Source: Aquanectria penicillioides
Lineage: Eukaryota > Ascomycota > Sordariomycetes > Hypocreales > Nectriaceae
Direction: 5' to 3'
Assembly: GCA_003415625.1 (NCBI GenBank)
Contig: PYIU01000006.1
Span: 2,108,001-2,172,000, forward strand
Length of the DNA stretch: 64,000 nt
The notes beneath the pieces were generated by a model. That model saw only the letters and a program-made list of their open reading frames with translations. It was not told the DNA's origin and searched no databases. Position numbers and translations under genes: made by a program. This document shows positions 24,895 through 35,216 of the stretch, in pieces (positions within the stretch are counted from its first letter, which is position 1; the number at the start of each line of letters is the position of its first letter).

Positions 24895-26945
24895 AAAGGC
24901 GCCGAAATAAGGAAGAAGAACCCGAGCCTGCCTGGTGGCTCCAAAGATGTTCACTGTCACGAATATCAACGGCCAACTTTGGCAGATGTCCCCGAACCGG
25001 CGTGCAAGCGTCGACGGCCAAGAGTTCGTTTTGCCGACCCCACTTCATCACTCCCACCTCCCACCTCCCACTCCCACTTCCACTTCCACTCCCACTCTCT
25101 CATGCGCACTCCCTGCCGTGCCCTGCCCAGCCACGCCATGCACAGCGACAGCTTCTTGCTTTGATTCCGTTTCCAAAGGTATCAAGTGTGAGACTCTACA
25201 AGCGTTCCACATCCTGACGCAAAGTGCATGTGAGACGGGTGTCAATTTCAAGGACATTCGAAACCAGACGTCCAGAGGGAAATTTGCAGTTCCTGTATTA
25301 CAACTGTGTCATATGTCTCGGGCAAGTCGATCCCGATCAGATATTCTTCACGATGAGAACTGGAGATTGGGGAAGGAGGAGTGAAGAGGGAAAACGTAAA
25401 GGAAGAGTCATCAAAGCAGATTCCTCCGGCCTCGACCCTTGGGCTCAAATCAATGCCTTGTCATATTTCACATCTCCGCGCCCTGCCAGAACCTAGAACC
25501 TTGTTAAACGCTTCTTCATGACGCACAGCCCGGCCTTTGGTTACTCGTCACTTGGCAGAAGACTGGGGTAGGAGGGAGCTCGAAAATGTGGCGTCCCGCG
25601 CATGATCAGTGGACCAGTTGACGGTCTGGTCTTGGTAATTTTTTTCCTTTTTACCTTTTGGACGTACCGCCTTTTGGCGTCGAGGGCTCGGGGCAGGGGC
25701 AAAGTGGATTCCGGGTAAAGCACGTCACCGCCCGTCTACCAGGTTGTCCATACGTGAAGGAGACCATGATAATGGTGATCATAACGGCTGACAGCTGGCC
25801 CAGCTCGCTTGGAGTAAAGGACCAAATGATGAGTCCCAATCAGGGGGGTTTTCCTCTTTCTTCTACAACAAATGCAAGATGAGCTCGCATACAAACAAGC
25901 ACAGAGAAGCACACTTACAGCAACCGGTGCCCCGTTGCGGTGCGTCAAGGGGGGGTGAGGGATGACTCCGCTCCGTCAACGGACTGCTCCGGGTACCTTT
26001 GCTCAGTGCAGTAAGGTACATCGGCCGCCAGGTACACAATTGCCTCTAGAGGAAGGCAGGCAGGCAGGCTTCTCCACCAATTTCGACCTGGGGGAGCGCC
26101 TGGGAGCGCCTGGGGCCGCCTTGGGCTAGCTGCGGCCCTGCTTGTTGGGCGATGAGGGCGTCAGGCACGGAGTATTGGACATGACTGCCTGCGGAACCTC
26201 GCTATCTACAGTATCTGCAGAGCTGCATACACGCACATGTACATGCCGAATAGATAGTCTGGCCGCGGGATGCCAGATACTAGACTAGATGCTGGATGCT
26301 GGATAGGTGTTTGGACCGAGACATGTCGCCGTTGCATAAGCCCGTATCTCAGACGCCTGTCTTTTTCCGTCTTTGGGTCTTTGGGGGAGGTGAATGAGGG
26401 AGTGTGATCAACCCAGTTTTTTTTTTTTGGTGCCGGCTCGGTCATCTACACGTGGCTGGGGTAGTGCACTTGCTCCCTCGCTCTCTCCCCTGACTGCTGA
26501 GTTTGGACCTCTTTTTGCTATGACTTCTGGGCTGGTCTCTAAGCTCAAGCTACTCTGTTGCTCGCGTCGCTCGGTTGGTTGGCTCCTTGTTGGGAGGGAC
26601 GGAGTGAGGGTGAGGGGGGGCCGACTTCCTGGGGAACGGGCTTCCCCAGGATCTGGGAGTTAGCCCACTTCCCAACCTTTTCCCTCCCGTCTTATACGAG
26701 GCTTCGTAGATGGCTTCCCTTTTTCTTTCCCCCTTCGAGCAACAGGAGAGCCAGCCGAAGCGGCCGCAGTAGCAGTATCTGCGAGAGTAGCAGGCTGCCC
26801 AATGGCTCTCTCAACAGCCAGGGGCTTCAGCCAACGCCTTGTCGGCTCGGTTTGCCTCGGTCCAACAAAATTCGGTTCCGATGGCATCGTCGTCCAGCTC
26901 ATCCAGCGTTGCTTGTGAGTGAGAGCTGTCCCGGACTCTGGGCTC

Positions 26946-26950
<5 letters not shown>

Positions 26951-26976
<26 letters not shown>
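26951..26976. repeat. Poly-T run (26 bases)
   Basis: An uninterrupted run of 26 T residues follows CTTCTC. It has no target-site duplication or element body on either side that would mark it as a retroelement tail. Confidence 0.85.
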
Positions 26977-27405
26977 GCCGACTTTGCCCTCGTCCCGAGC
27001 CGGGGCGACCAGCATTGACGGAAGGAAGACGCGAACCAACTAGATTGTGTGATTCACACTCACGTCTCTTTTTTTTCGGTCTCCCTTCTAAACCTGCCTC
27101 GGCCTCGGTCCTTGTACCATTCCCTTCGCCACGGCTAACCAACTCTGTCTGGCAGAAGGATTCTGGGGAGGGGTGTTGTCTTGTTTTGCTACAGGTTGCT
27201 AACTAACTAGGTAACTAACTACCTAGGTAGTTACATTACTTCCCTTGAGATGCAATATTGACCTGCAACGTACAAGCAACAAGCAACTGTGTCTCCGCTA
27301 GGCGGCGCCAACAAGTGCGCGCGTGTGGCTGCTGATCAAATGCGCCTCTTGACTGACCTGCCGTAGCTTGCTGTAGCTTGGTTTATTTTGCTTTGCTTTG
27401 CCTTC

Positions 27406-27470
27406 GTTGCTTGTTTGCTTGCTTGCTTGCTTGCTTGCTTGATTTGATTTGATTTGATCTGACCTGACCT
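27406..27470. repeat. TTGC tetranucleotide array grading into GATTT and GACCT pentamers
   Basis: About seven TTGC units are followed directly by GATTT units and then GACCT units, a compound microsatellite. Confidence 0.8.
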
Positions 27471-27899
27471 GATCCATCCGTCTCTTTCGACACACACCGC
27501 CTGCCCAACCCAGATGCGGAAACTCTGCCCACCAGTCGTCTCCCGTGCGCCGCCCCCCGTCTCGCTGGTCTCCATCGACCTACCCCATACTCAATTTTTT
27601 ATTTTATTCTTTTATCACGACATCGTCTCTTGATGATGAAGCTACATTGATGGAAGTATGCTATACTCAGGAGTCTCTGCGTGTATGTATGTATGTAGCC
27701 ACTAGTCGATCGAATCCCTGTTTAGCTACTTCGATCTAAAAATTGCATCCTGCCTTCATCATCTTCACATTTACATCGGAAAGAAAGGAAGACTCACTCA
27801 TATGTATGTTCCAACATAGACACACGCCCATGTGCATAGTGACGCTCGCACACTCTCTTGCTCGCACTCGTGCTTGCACTCATCCACGTAGAGATACAG

Positions 27900-28120
27900 G
27901 CACACACACACACACACACTCGCTCGCTCTCTCGCATCAACTAACCACAGCCAACTTTTTTCTCCGGTTCCCCGAAAGGCCTGGGCTTAGACTCCTCCTC
28001 CTCCTCCTCCTCCTCCTCCTCCACAACCTCTACATAGTACATTCGCATCTACATCCACATGCAACACACACATACACACACATACACACACATACACACA
28101 CACACACACACACACGCACA
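27900..28120. repeat. Compound microsatellite: (CA)n, (CTC)n, (CA)n
   Basis: A CA tract at about 27901-27919, a CTC/CCT triplet tract at 27992-28022 and a longer interrupted CA/TACA tract at 28063-28120 lie in series. Confidence 0.85.
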
Positions 28121-28892
28121 ACCTTGGCCAGGAGTTAGTTCCCCCGCACACGTGCCATTTGTCCAGACCCTTCTCTCATGGTCCCGGTAGCATTGACACT
28201 TGACATTGGCCCTTTTTTTTTTTCGTCTCGCATCACGCAGCAGGTTACACCCCCCTCCCACCTCTTCTTGCTTCTCAATCGGGGATTCTCGCTATGTATT
28301 GTTGTGCTGTTTAATTCCCATGATTCTTTTTCCCCCTCCCATTGATTCCAAATATTTCCGACGTCCTGGCCACATACCACGCACACATGCGCACTCTCTC
28401 TGTCCCTCTCTCTCTCTCTCTCTCTCTCGGATAGTTGCCGAACCTCCGAGGCTTTCCCCTCGACTCGATGGAATTCGCAACCAAACCCACCCCCCGCCCA
28501 CGCCGACACCCCACATTCTTCCCACCTTGACATGTACCGGTATGTATGTATGTATCCATCTGAAGGAGAATAGGTGCAGCAAAGCATTGTAAGCTTCTCC
28601 AGCTCGGGCTGGGGCCGAGAGGGGCCATCGCTTGCGGCTCCGTGGCGGGCTGTCTCCAAACACCTGGGGTCGCCCACGGGCCCTGATGGGTCGGTGCCAG
28701 AAATGGCACGCAGCACGACCCCCAGAACCCCAGAACTCAGCGTTGAGGTGCTCGAGCCGTTTGCCCTAGCTTGGGCTTCGTGCCGAAGACAAGTGCTACA
28801 TCCGTTCCTCCATTCCTCCAGCCCGCCCCTCTCTTCGCCGAGGCTCTGTCTCCCTCACTCCGCATCAGAGAGTCGGAGTCATCTCTCTGAAA

Positions 28893-28926
28893 CAGTCAGT
28901 CAGTCAGTCAGTCAGTCAGTCAGTCA
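28893..28926. repeat. CAGT tetranucleotide repeat
   Basis: About eight perfect copies of CAGT lie in tandem in the microsatellite-rich stretch. Confidence 0.85.
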
Positions 28927-29110
28927 CTAACCCACAGTCACACAGTCATGTCATAGAGTCACGGCTCATCATGACAAGGCCGATACCGGCTGGCTGTGGC
29001 TGCTCGCTTTGCATCCTCCATCCATAGCTCCTAAAGCTTCTTCACACGGCGCATGGCAAGGGCAGGGCAGCTCAGCTCAGCTGAGCTTAGGCCAAGCTTT
29101 CTCGTCCGGC

Positions 29111-29140
29111 TCTGCTCTGCTCTGCTCTGCTCTGCTCTGC
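29111..29140. repeat. TCTGC pentanucleotide repeat, six copies
   Basis: Six perfect copies of TCTGC lie in tandem in the microsatellite-rich stretch. Confidence 0.85.
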
Positions 29141-29418
29141 TCATCCACACCACCCCCTGCTTTCTTTTCTGTCTTAAGATCATGCAGCATCGTCATCATC
29201 ATCAGCATCATCATCCATCAGCTTGGCAGCTCCCCCATGCACAATTTCCCAATCGGGTTTCAATTGAGTGATACGCCTGCAGGATGGGCTTCATCCACAT
29301 CCTCTTCTTGCATCCTATTTTCCCCTATCTATCTTGTTCCTTTCGCCCATTCTTCGTGACTCATACATGTGATCAAACATCGAGTTTGCCAACTGCCGAG
29401 CTGTCCCTTGTACCAGTG

Positions 29419-29456
29419 CTCATGCTCATGCTCATGCTCATGCTCATGCTCATGCT
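29419..29456. repeat. CTCATG hexanucleotide repeat
   Basis: About six copies of CTCATG lie in tandem, about 250 bases beyond the stop codon of the telomere-type OB-fold gene. Confidence 0.85.
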
Positions 29457-29580
29457 CGTCTGTGTGCTGCTGTGTGCTTGTGCTCATGCCTGTTGTGCCT
29501 GTGCCTGTGCCGATGGGGGTGCATGTGTGAATTATGATCCCTGGTCCCTTGCACACCTCCAGTACCAGTACACCTCGCTC

Positions 29581-29700
29581 ACTCTGTCCCTCCCTCCCTC
29601 CCTCGCTCTCTCTCTGTCTCTCTGTCTCTCTCTCTCTCTCTCTGGCTCGCTTCACTTGCTCTGTCTCCCCCTCTCTCTATCTCTCGCCATCTCTCGCCAT
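29581..29700. repeat. CT-rich microsatellite abutting a stop codon
   Basis: CCCT and CT/TCTG units fill the roughly 120 bases directly downstream of the OB-fold gene. They would lie in its 3' UTR as a GA-rich tract. Confidence 0.8.
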
Positions 29701-29707
29701 CCATCTC

Positions 29708-32700
29708 TCATTTCAGGTCCTCTTTGGCAGCTTCCGACACCTTGCGGCTTGCCTTGTCTATCTTCTCCATGGCCTTGTCATCCAACAGGCTCCACCATCG
29801 TCGTAATCCTTCCGCATACTTTCGCTCATCATCAGCCACTTCTACAGGAGGGCCCTTGATCTGCGCCAACATCTCCTCATCACCCTTCTCGAACACTGCC
29901 CACGCCGAGGCATCCCCGGCTCGAACCCCGAACCCCCGTCCCTTCATGGACACTACCTGAACTCGTCGTAGGAGCACTACATCGCCAGCGTGCACCATGG
30001 GGAGTGACGACAGGTGCGGTCGGAAGATGTTAGCTACCGACACCCCCGTAGGTGCCACTGACGCATCCGTGAGGTTCAAGGTGAGCATGTAGTCCCTGGG
30101 CCCGTGCTTCGGTCGGTGCGGCTGCGCCGGGGTGGTCGTAGCCACAGCTAGAATGTCCGTCGCCTGGTGGAGCGAGTTCCGGAGCGTCTTGAGCGACTGG
30201 AAGTCCGGGAGGCTGGTACGGAGCGTCTTTAGCAGCTGGAGCCTGACCGCACCCACATTTTCATCCTCAGGGGCCGCCGAAGACCCGGCCACGGACGGGG
30301 ATTTTAGCAACGACACCGCCGTGTCCGGCGTGTTAGTCCTCTGCACCAAACCGCGGGAGCTGGAGCGCTGTTCCCGGCTTCGCTCTGGCGTGACCTGACG
30401 CCGCGATTGCCGCGTCGAAGCAGCCGGGCCCTTTGCGAGCTGGATGCTTGGGTCGGTGTGGTCAACCCTGCTGCGCGAAACGCGAAGCTTCACCAGTGGG
30501 CTGTTGTCAACCTCTTCCGCCTCGTCGCGATCCCTCCATTTGCCCTTCACCCCTCCGGCATGGGTCGAAGCTTTCGCCAACTGCAGGCTGGGGTCTGTTT
30601 GGTCGGCCTTGCTGCGCGTAATGCGCAGGGTCGTCGGTGGGCTGCTGCGCTTGACATCATCATCCGTCTGGTTGAGTGGTGTAGGGGCCTTGGCCAATAG
30701 GAGGCTGGGGTCGGACTGGGATATGTCGGATGATTTTGACTTGGTTTTCCTGTGGCCTCGGCTGCGCAGGGATTTCACGGTGATGAGGACATCGGGTGTT
30801 TGTGCGGTGTCAGTCGACTCCAACTCGCGGGATGCTTCGGTCAGCCCAGGTTCGGGCTGAGGTGAGGCTGCCGCCGACGAAACGACAGGGTTCACATGCT
30901 GCTGCGCGGTGTCGTCGTACTTGACCGGGGAATGTTGTAGTATTTCCGCCATGATCTGATCCTCTGGGCCTAGATCGTCCTCTTCGGTCTGGTTATCGCC
31001 GCCCTCAATAGGATGATAAATCTCCGCCATTTCCACCTCCTCGACCTGCGTTTCGCTGGGAGTGGGCAGATGTTCTTGGCGTTCCTGATTTGATATCGTA
31101 GACGTGGCCTGGGAGAAAGTGGGTTCGCCATTATCTTGCGACGGCTGTGTGTGAGAAGCCTGGGTCGCAGGGGGCGACATTTGCCCGTCAGTCGCCAGCT
31201 GCTGAGGCCTGTTTGTTTCTTCAGCCGCCTCATCACCGTTGCCCGTTTCTGTTGCCTGCGACAGCCCAGACTCGGCTGTCACCCCAACCTGCGAGGCATC
31301 CTGCATCGTGGCGTCTGGGGACTCAATGTGCCCTTGCCCCTGCACCTCTGGGGTCGGATCCGCTCCCTCTTGGATAGGCTCGATCTCCTGAGCGGGAGCG
31401 TTCGAGACGGGTAACGGCTTGACGCCATTTCCTGGGGTAGTTGGTGATCCTGCAGACGTTGGTACCTCGTTTGAACCCTCCTCCTTGCTGTTCTCGGCGA
31501 GGACCAATGTACCGTTGGCGATGGCACCACGGGCATTTTTGACATCATATTTCGTGTCAGCAATCGCTTGGTCGGCTGCAGCGGTTGAATCTTGGAGACT
31601 CTCCACGTGTGTGTCGTCCGTTTCATCCACGTCCATGGCGTCAGCCGGCTCGACTGTTTCCTCCGTCGTAGGATTAGAATATTCTGGGCGTTCGACGCTG
31701 TCGGCTATTTTGGCGTCGACTTCCACTTTTTCGACCGCTGAGGGTGCGATACTCACGTCCTGATCAGGAGACACTGCGCCCGCCGCAGGCGATTCAGACT
31801 TACCATCTGGCTGATGGTCTTGGTCCCCTTGTTCCGAGGTAGGCGGTGGAGATTCATCCGACGGGCGCTGGACTGCGGTGTCTTTTTCTTCCATCGACTC
31901 AGAATGGGCCGCCTCGGCAGATTTGATATCCTCGGCTGTATTCGGCGCTGCTGGAGGTTCCGAGGACTTTCTGTCAATGTCCATCTCGTTGGTAGGTACA
32001 ACACCAGGGCTTTGGAAGACCGGCGCTTCAGCCTCTGTAATTTGAATTGGCTCCGGGACATTGACTTGGGTTTCAGTTTCGGCAGGGTTCGGGACATTCG
32101 TGATGGGAGATTGCCGTGACGGCGCTTCCAAGATCGTTGTAGGTTCCAGCTGCCCTTGTTGCTCCTCTGATTCCTTTGGGTCTGAGGGTTGTTGAAGCTC
32201 TTTTGATTGATCTGCATTCGCATGGCCTTCATCTTGAGGTGATAGTTGCTCCAAATTAGATTTTGGGGCTGGGTCAGGTTCCAACTGAGATTTTGGTTCT
32301 GCCACGTCCTCATCCTCGTCCTCGGAGTCAGAGAGCAAGCTGATGAATACTGGCTGGGAGGGGGCTGCTGGGGGAGGAGGAGGACGCTCAACTTGTTCTT
32401 CGTCCTCATCTTCGTCCTCATCCTCTTCGTCCTCTTCTTCTGCCTCTTCTGGCCCGTCCTCCTCGTAGTCCTCTTCTTCTGAGTAGTATTCTCCTTCCGC
32501 ATCGTCTTCAAATTCCCCGTATTCTTGACTTCCCACCTCTCGACGACCGTTGCTGTATTCAGCTCGTTGATCATACTCATCAGCCTCGTCGTCGTCGGTT
32601 GCTTCTTCTTCCTCCTCCTCGTCGTCGTCAATTTCTTCATCTTCCTCTGGGTTGATGGCCTGTGTCTCCACATCATCGGAGCTCGGATCCTGTTCCTCGT

Positions 32701-34549
32701 CTGATTCGTCGTCATCAGCGTGAGTGCGGTCGTAGTTTCTCAAGTCATAGTCGTCTCCAGGCTGATCACCGCCATCTTGATACTCTTCTTCTTCGTCTTC
32801 TTCGTCACTTTGTCCCTCTTCATTATCCTCAGCGTCATCTTCCTCGTCGTTGGGGACTGCATTTTGTGGGTTGATTTCCGTTGACCGTTCCCGACGGAAA
32901 TGCGGCGGAATAGAACCAAGTCCGGTTCTCTCGGATGCGGAAGAGGGTATGTCTTCGCTAATAGCGCGCTCTCTCACGGGAGAAGAGCTCAGAATCTCGA
33001 CTGGGTGATCGGCGTCATAACTAGTGTTAACTGCGTGAAATTGCCCGGATGGAGCTTCTGTCGTCCAGGTATCTTGTGGAGGTTGCGACACAGCCTGAAA
33101 TGGCGGGTAAAACTGAGGAGGGCCAGGTTGAAAAGACTCGTTTGGTTGCTCCGGTTCGTGTATCTCAGAGTGAGAGTCGTGAGACGACAGAGCAGGGTGA
33201 ACATCGAGAGTGGTTGGGGGCAAAACCGAGTTATCGAGGAACGATGTCGGGTAATCTTCTGGTACAGGAATGTCGTTGACAGCCACTTGCAAAGCTTCCT
33301 CGCTGCGAGACACTGGGAACAGATCGGTTGCAGGTGGGTATATCATGGGTTGTGAAGTTGCAAAGCCAAATGCCAGATCATTATCCCCGTGTGCGGGGGA
33401 ATGTCCCAAAAATTCAGTGGATATCTCGCTTTGAGATTGCTGCCCCACGATTGAATTGGCGTGAAGCTGAAGGGGGTGGTCTAAAACTTGATTCTCGGCC
33501 TCAATCGGCTTTGTCCTGGGGAGCGGCGTCGGGGTTGAGTAAGGAAAGGCGAACGCAGAACGAGCTTCAGCTGAAACCTGAACACTATGCATCGGTGTAA
33601 AGTCAGAGTCAATCGTCTGGCACCCCTCATCAATCATGGCAGGCCGTGGTGGCGTAGCCATTTGGACATCCTCCACTTCCTTCTCGACGGCGCCAGGGCC
33701 ACCTGCTTTCCCGGCCTGTTCATCGGTTCCATTCGGCTGGATGGACTCATTTAGTTCCTCTTCCTTTTCCTCTTCAGGGCTCGAAGATCGGCTACTGTAT
33801 CTCCATGCATTTGCTGGCAAGCTAAACCGCGACTTCTTTGCGGTTTTGCTCTTTTTACCCACGTCTGCGTCAAATATGTCGAGACCTCCCTCGAATAGGG
33901 AGCCATAAGAAACTCTGGCGCGCTTTATAAAAGCTGGTGAAGCGAATTCGTGTAACTCGAGTGATGAAGAAGCAGGGCGTTTTGTAGATAGCGAAACATC
34001 TGGTGATTCTGGTAAAGGTATTGCGAGGTCGGAGGTGGAAGCTGGGTTGTTGAGAGATGCGATATTGCTCAGGTGACCGTTTGTCGCATCGGCTTCCGAG
34101 CTCGGCGCATCGATATGAATAACTTTGTCCTCTGTCGAATCGGGTCTCCGAACGATCAAGGTTAGGCGATTGGCGAATTCGAGCTGCCATTTCAATGTGC
34201 TGCCTGCGAGCTGGGTATTGCTCTCATTTTTCTCCCACTTGACCCCCTCTAAGCTCAGGCGGACCTCGTCTCCACCTCCCACCGATGCATCTGCGATGGC
34301 CTTTGCGGAGGCGCCGTGAAATCGGATGCGAACTTGGCCCCTCTCACGTCGGAGTCGGAAGTCGCGCTCGGCGACGATGAATGCGATTGATTTGGTGACA
34401 ATGCTGAACGGCCATGTGATTGTGACGGCGCCGTCGACGACCCGTGTCTTCTCGTTGGAGAGGTCTGGGTTGAGCTGGGCAATGGGCGTTGGCTCAGCGG
34501 TACGAAACGCCTCATGGGGAGAATCGATGTCGGGCATCTTGGCGGTCAT
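29708..34549 (-). CDS. Large telomere-type OB-fold protein (Pot1/Cdc13-like Telo_bind domain)
   Basis: A single open frame of 1613 residues. Residues about 35-150 look like one beta-rich (OB-like) domain (TITWPFSIVTKSIAF, KWQLEFANRLTLIV). The centre is long and disordered, with an extreme Asp/Glu tract at about 560-720 followed by VFISLLSDSED, which looks like a SUMO-interacting motif. Residues about 1470-1600 resemble the Telo_bind OB fold of Pot1/Cdc13 proteins (DYMLTLNLTDASVAP, ANIFRPHL, AGDVVLLRRVQV). By family it would bind single-stranded telomeric DNA in the nucleus; this is inference. Three copies of a motif like TDPSLQLAK lie before the C-terminal fold. Translation may begin at 34549 or at the next ATG four codons on (34537). 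It shares a 670-base promoter with the FMO gene. It is not Pot1 itself in layout, since the Telo_bind-like fold is C-terminal. Confidence 0.78.
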   Translation of the reverse strand: MTAKMPDIDSPHEAFRTAEPTPIAQLNPDLSNEKTRVVDGAVTITWPFSIVTKSIAFIVAERDFRLRRERGQVRIRFHGASAKAIADASVGGGDEVRLSLEGVKWEKNESNTQLAGSTLKWQLEFANRLTLIVRRPDSTEDKVIHIDAPSSEADATNGHLSNIASLNNPASTSDLAIPLPESPDVSLSTKRPASSSLELHEFASPAFIKRARVSYGSLFEGGLDIFDADVGKKSKTAKKSRFSLPANAWRYSSRSSSPEEEKEEELNESIQPNGTDEQAGKAGGPGAVEKEVEDVQMATPPRPAMIDEGCQTIDSDFTPMHSVQVSAEARSAFAFPYSTPTPLPRTKPIEAENQVLDHPLQLHANSIVGQQSQSEISTEFLGHSPAHGDNDLAFGFATSQPMIYPPATDLFPVSRSEEALQVAVNDIPVPEDYPTSFLDNSVLPPTTLDVHPALSSHDSHSEIHEPEQPNESFQPGPPQFYPPFQAVSQPPQDTWTTEAPSGQFHAVNTSYDADHPVEILSSSPVRERAISEDIPSSASERTGLGSIPPHFRRERSTEINPQNAVPNDEEDDAEDNEEGQSDEEDEEEEYQDGGDQPGDDYDLRNYDRTHADDDESDEEQDPSSDDVETQAINPEEDEEIDDDEEEEEEATDDDEADEYDQRAEYSNGRREVGSQEYGEFEDDAEGEYYSEEEDYEEDGPEEAEEEDEEDEDEDEDEEQVERPPPPPAAPSQPVFISLLSDSEDEDEDVAEPKSQLEPDPAPKSNLEQLSPQDEGHANADQSKELQQPSDPKESEEQQGQLEPTTILEAPSRQSPITNVPNPAETETQVNVPEPIQITEAEAPVFQSPGVVPTNEMDIDRKSSEPPAAPNTAEDIKSAEAAHSESMEEKDTAVQRPSDESPPPTSEQGDQDHQPDGKSESPAAGAVSPDQDVSIAPSAVEKVEVDAKIADSVERPEYSNPTTEETVEPADAMDVDETDDTHVESLQDSTAAADQAIADTKYDVKNARGAIANGTLVLAENSKEEGSNEVPTSAGSPTTPGNGVKPLPVSNAPAQEIEPIQEGADPTPEVQGQGHIESPDATMQDASQVGVTAESGLSQATETGNGDEAAEETNRPQQLATDGQMSPPATQASHTQPSQDNGEPTFSQATSTISNQERQEHLPTPSETQVEEVEMAEIYHPIEGGDNQTEEDDLGPEDQIMAEILQHSPVKYDDTAQQHVNPVVSSAAASPQPEPGLTEASRELESTDTAQTPDVLITVKSLRSRGHRKTKSKSSDISQSDPSLLLAKAPTPLNQTDDDVKRSSPPTTLRITRSKADQTDPSLQLAKASTHAGGVKGKWRDRDEAEEVDNSPLVKLRVSRSRVDHTDPSIQLAKGPAASTRQSRRQVTPERSREQRSSSRGLVQRTNTPDTAVSLLKSPSVAGSSAAPEDENVGAVRLQLLKTLRTSLPDFQSLKTLRNSLHQATDILAVATTTPAQPHRPKHGPRDYMLTLNLTDASVAPTGVSVANIFRPHLSSLPMVHAGDVVLLRRVQVVSMKGRGFGVRAGDASAWAVFEKGDEEMLAQIKGPPVEVADDERKYAEGLRRWWSLLDDKAMEKIDKASRKVSEAAKEDLK

Positions 34550-35216
34550 GCACCACCAGCTCAGCGTGGTCGCGGGGAACTTGCGAGGCCAATATCATAG
34601 ACGTGGCGCGACGACGAGGGACAGGCGCTGCGTGAGGGCGGATTCATGCGACGATGTTGTAAGGCCGTGGATCTGTTAGAGCGGTGGTCGCATCGCGTCT
34701 GCGATCACAATGTCGCGACGGGCTGAGGGCGGTTGGCGGATGTTTGTTGGCTGCAGGTTCAAGGCATCCCCGTTGTAGTTGTGAAGCTGCGAAACCTGAG
34801 GTCGGAGCTCTTAGGTTCAGATGGCACAAACTCCCAAAGCGGAAGGCGGTGTGTTTGTCAACCGGCAGAGCTGCTTGTCGTATTCGGCACCCCTGTCGGC
34901 ATTGGCACTGACGCTGGCACTGCTGGCGTGGGATGGCAATGGGCGATATAGCCCGATACCGATAGGTGATACAGAGAGCACGGCGCCCTTTCCAAGTCAT
35001 TTTGTTAGCATCCGCCGTCCGTGGAGGGCCGACTGAAGCGCACGATCGCATAATAGTTCCATTCCCCACTCGCCATGTCAGAGTGAGTGAGAGGAGTCAT
35101 CATCGTTCGAGGCTACGGGATTTTTGTGTATTTTATCATCTAGACCTTTCCTTTTTTTTCCTTCTGCAACGCCCGTGGCTGACCCGTCCGTCTCACCAAC
35201 CAGCTCGGCACTCACA
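34550..35216. promoter_or_regulatory. Shared divergent promoter of the OB-fold gene and the FMO gene
   Basis: The 667 bases between two divergent start codons hold no frame of their own with coding character. A pyrimidine-rich segment with TTTTTTTTCC lies just upstream of the FMO start on the plus strand. Specific factor sites cannot be assigned. Confidence 0.5.

Larger units (their letters stand above)
19866..29707. other. 9.8 kb gene-free stretch upstream of malic enzyme
   Basis: No convincing protein-coding frame was found. About 19866-20600 is G/A-rich on the plus strand, consistent with a pyrimidine-rich leader and promoter of malic enzyme on the minus strand. The middle holds short tandem repeats, a GT/CA inverted pair near 23257-23325, an 18-C run at 24877 and a 26-T run at 26951. 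The right-hand 2.8 kb is a dense series of microsatellites ending directly at the stop codon of the next gene. Confidence 0.55.

Noticed and set aside
26951..26976. Poly-T run as a retroelement tail
   Set aside because: No element body, reverse transcriptase frame or target duplication beside it.
26660..27142. 160-codon minus-strand frame with a poly-Lys run
   Set aside because: The Lys run is just the poly-T microsatellite read on the other strand; the C-terminal half looks somewhat protein-like but has no recognisable feature or splice context.
27700..27720. TCGAATCC-like sequence as a tRNA T-arm
   Set aside because: No matching D-arm, anticodon arm or acceptor pairing upstream; no tRNA was found anywhere in the window.
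31753..32715. 320-codon second minus-strand frame inside the OB-fold gene
   Set aside because: Arises from the Asp/Glu-rich codons of the real frame read one base off; Arg/Lys/Thr-rich nonsense.
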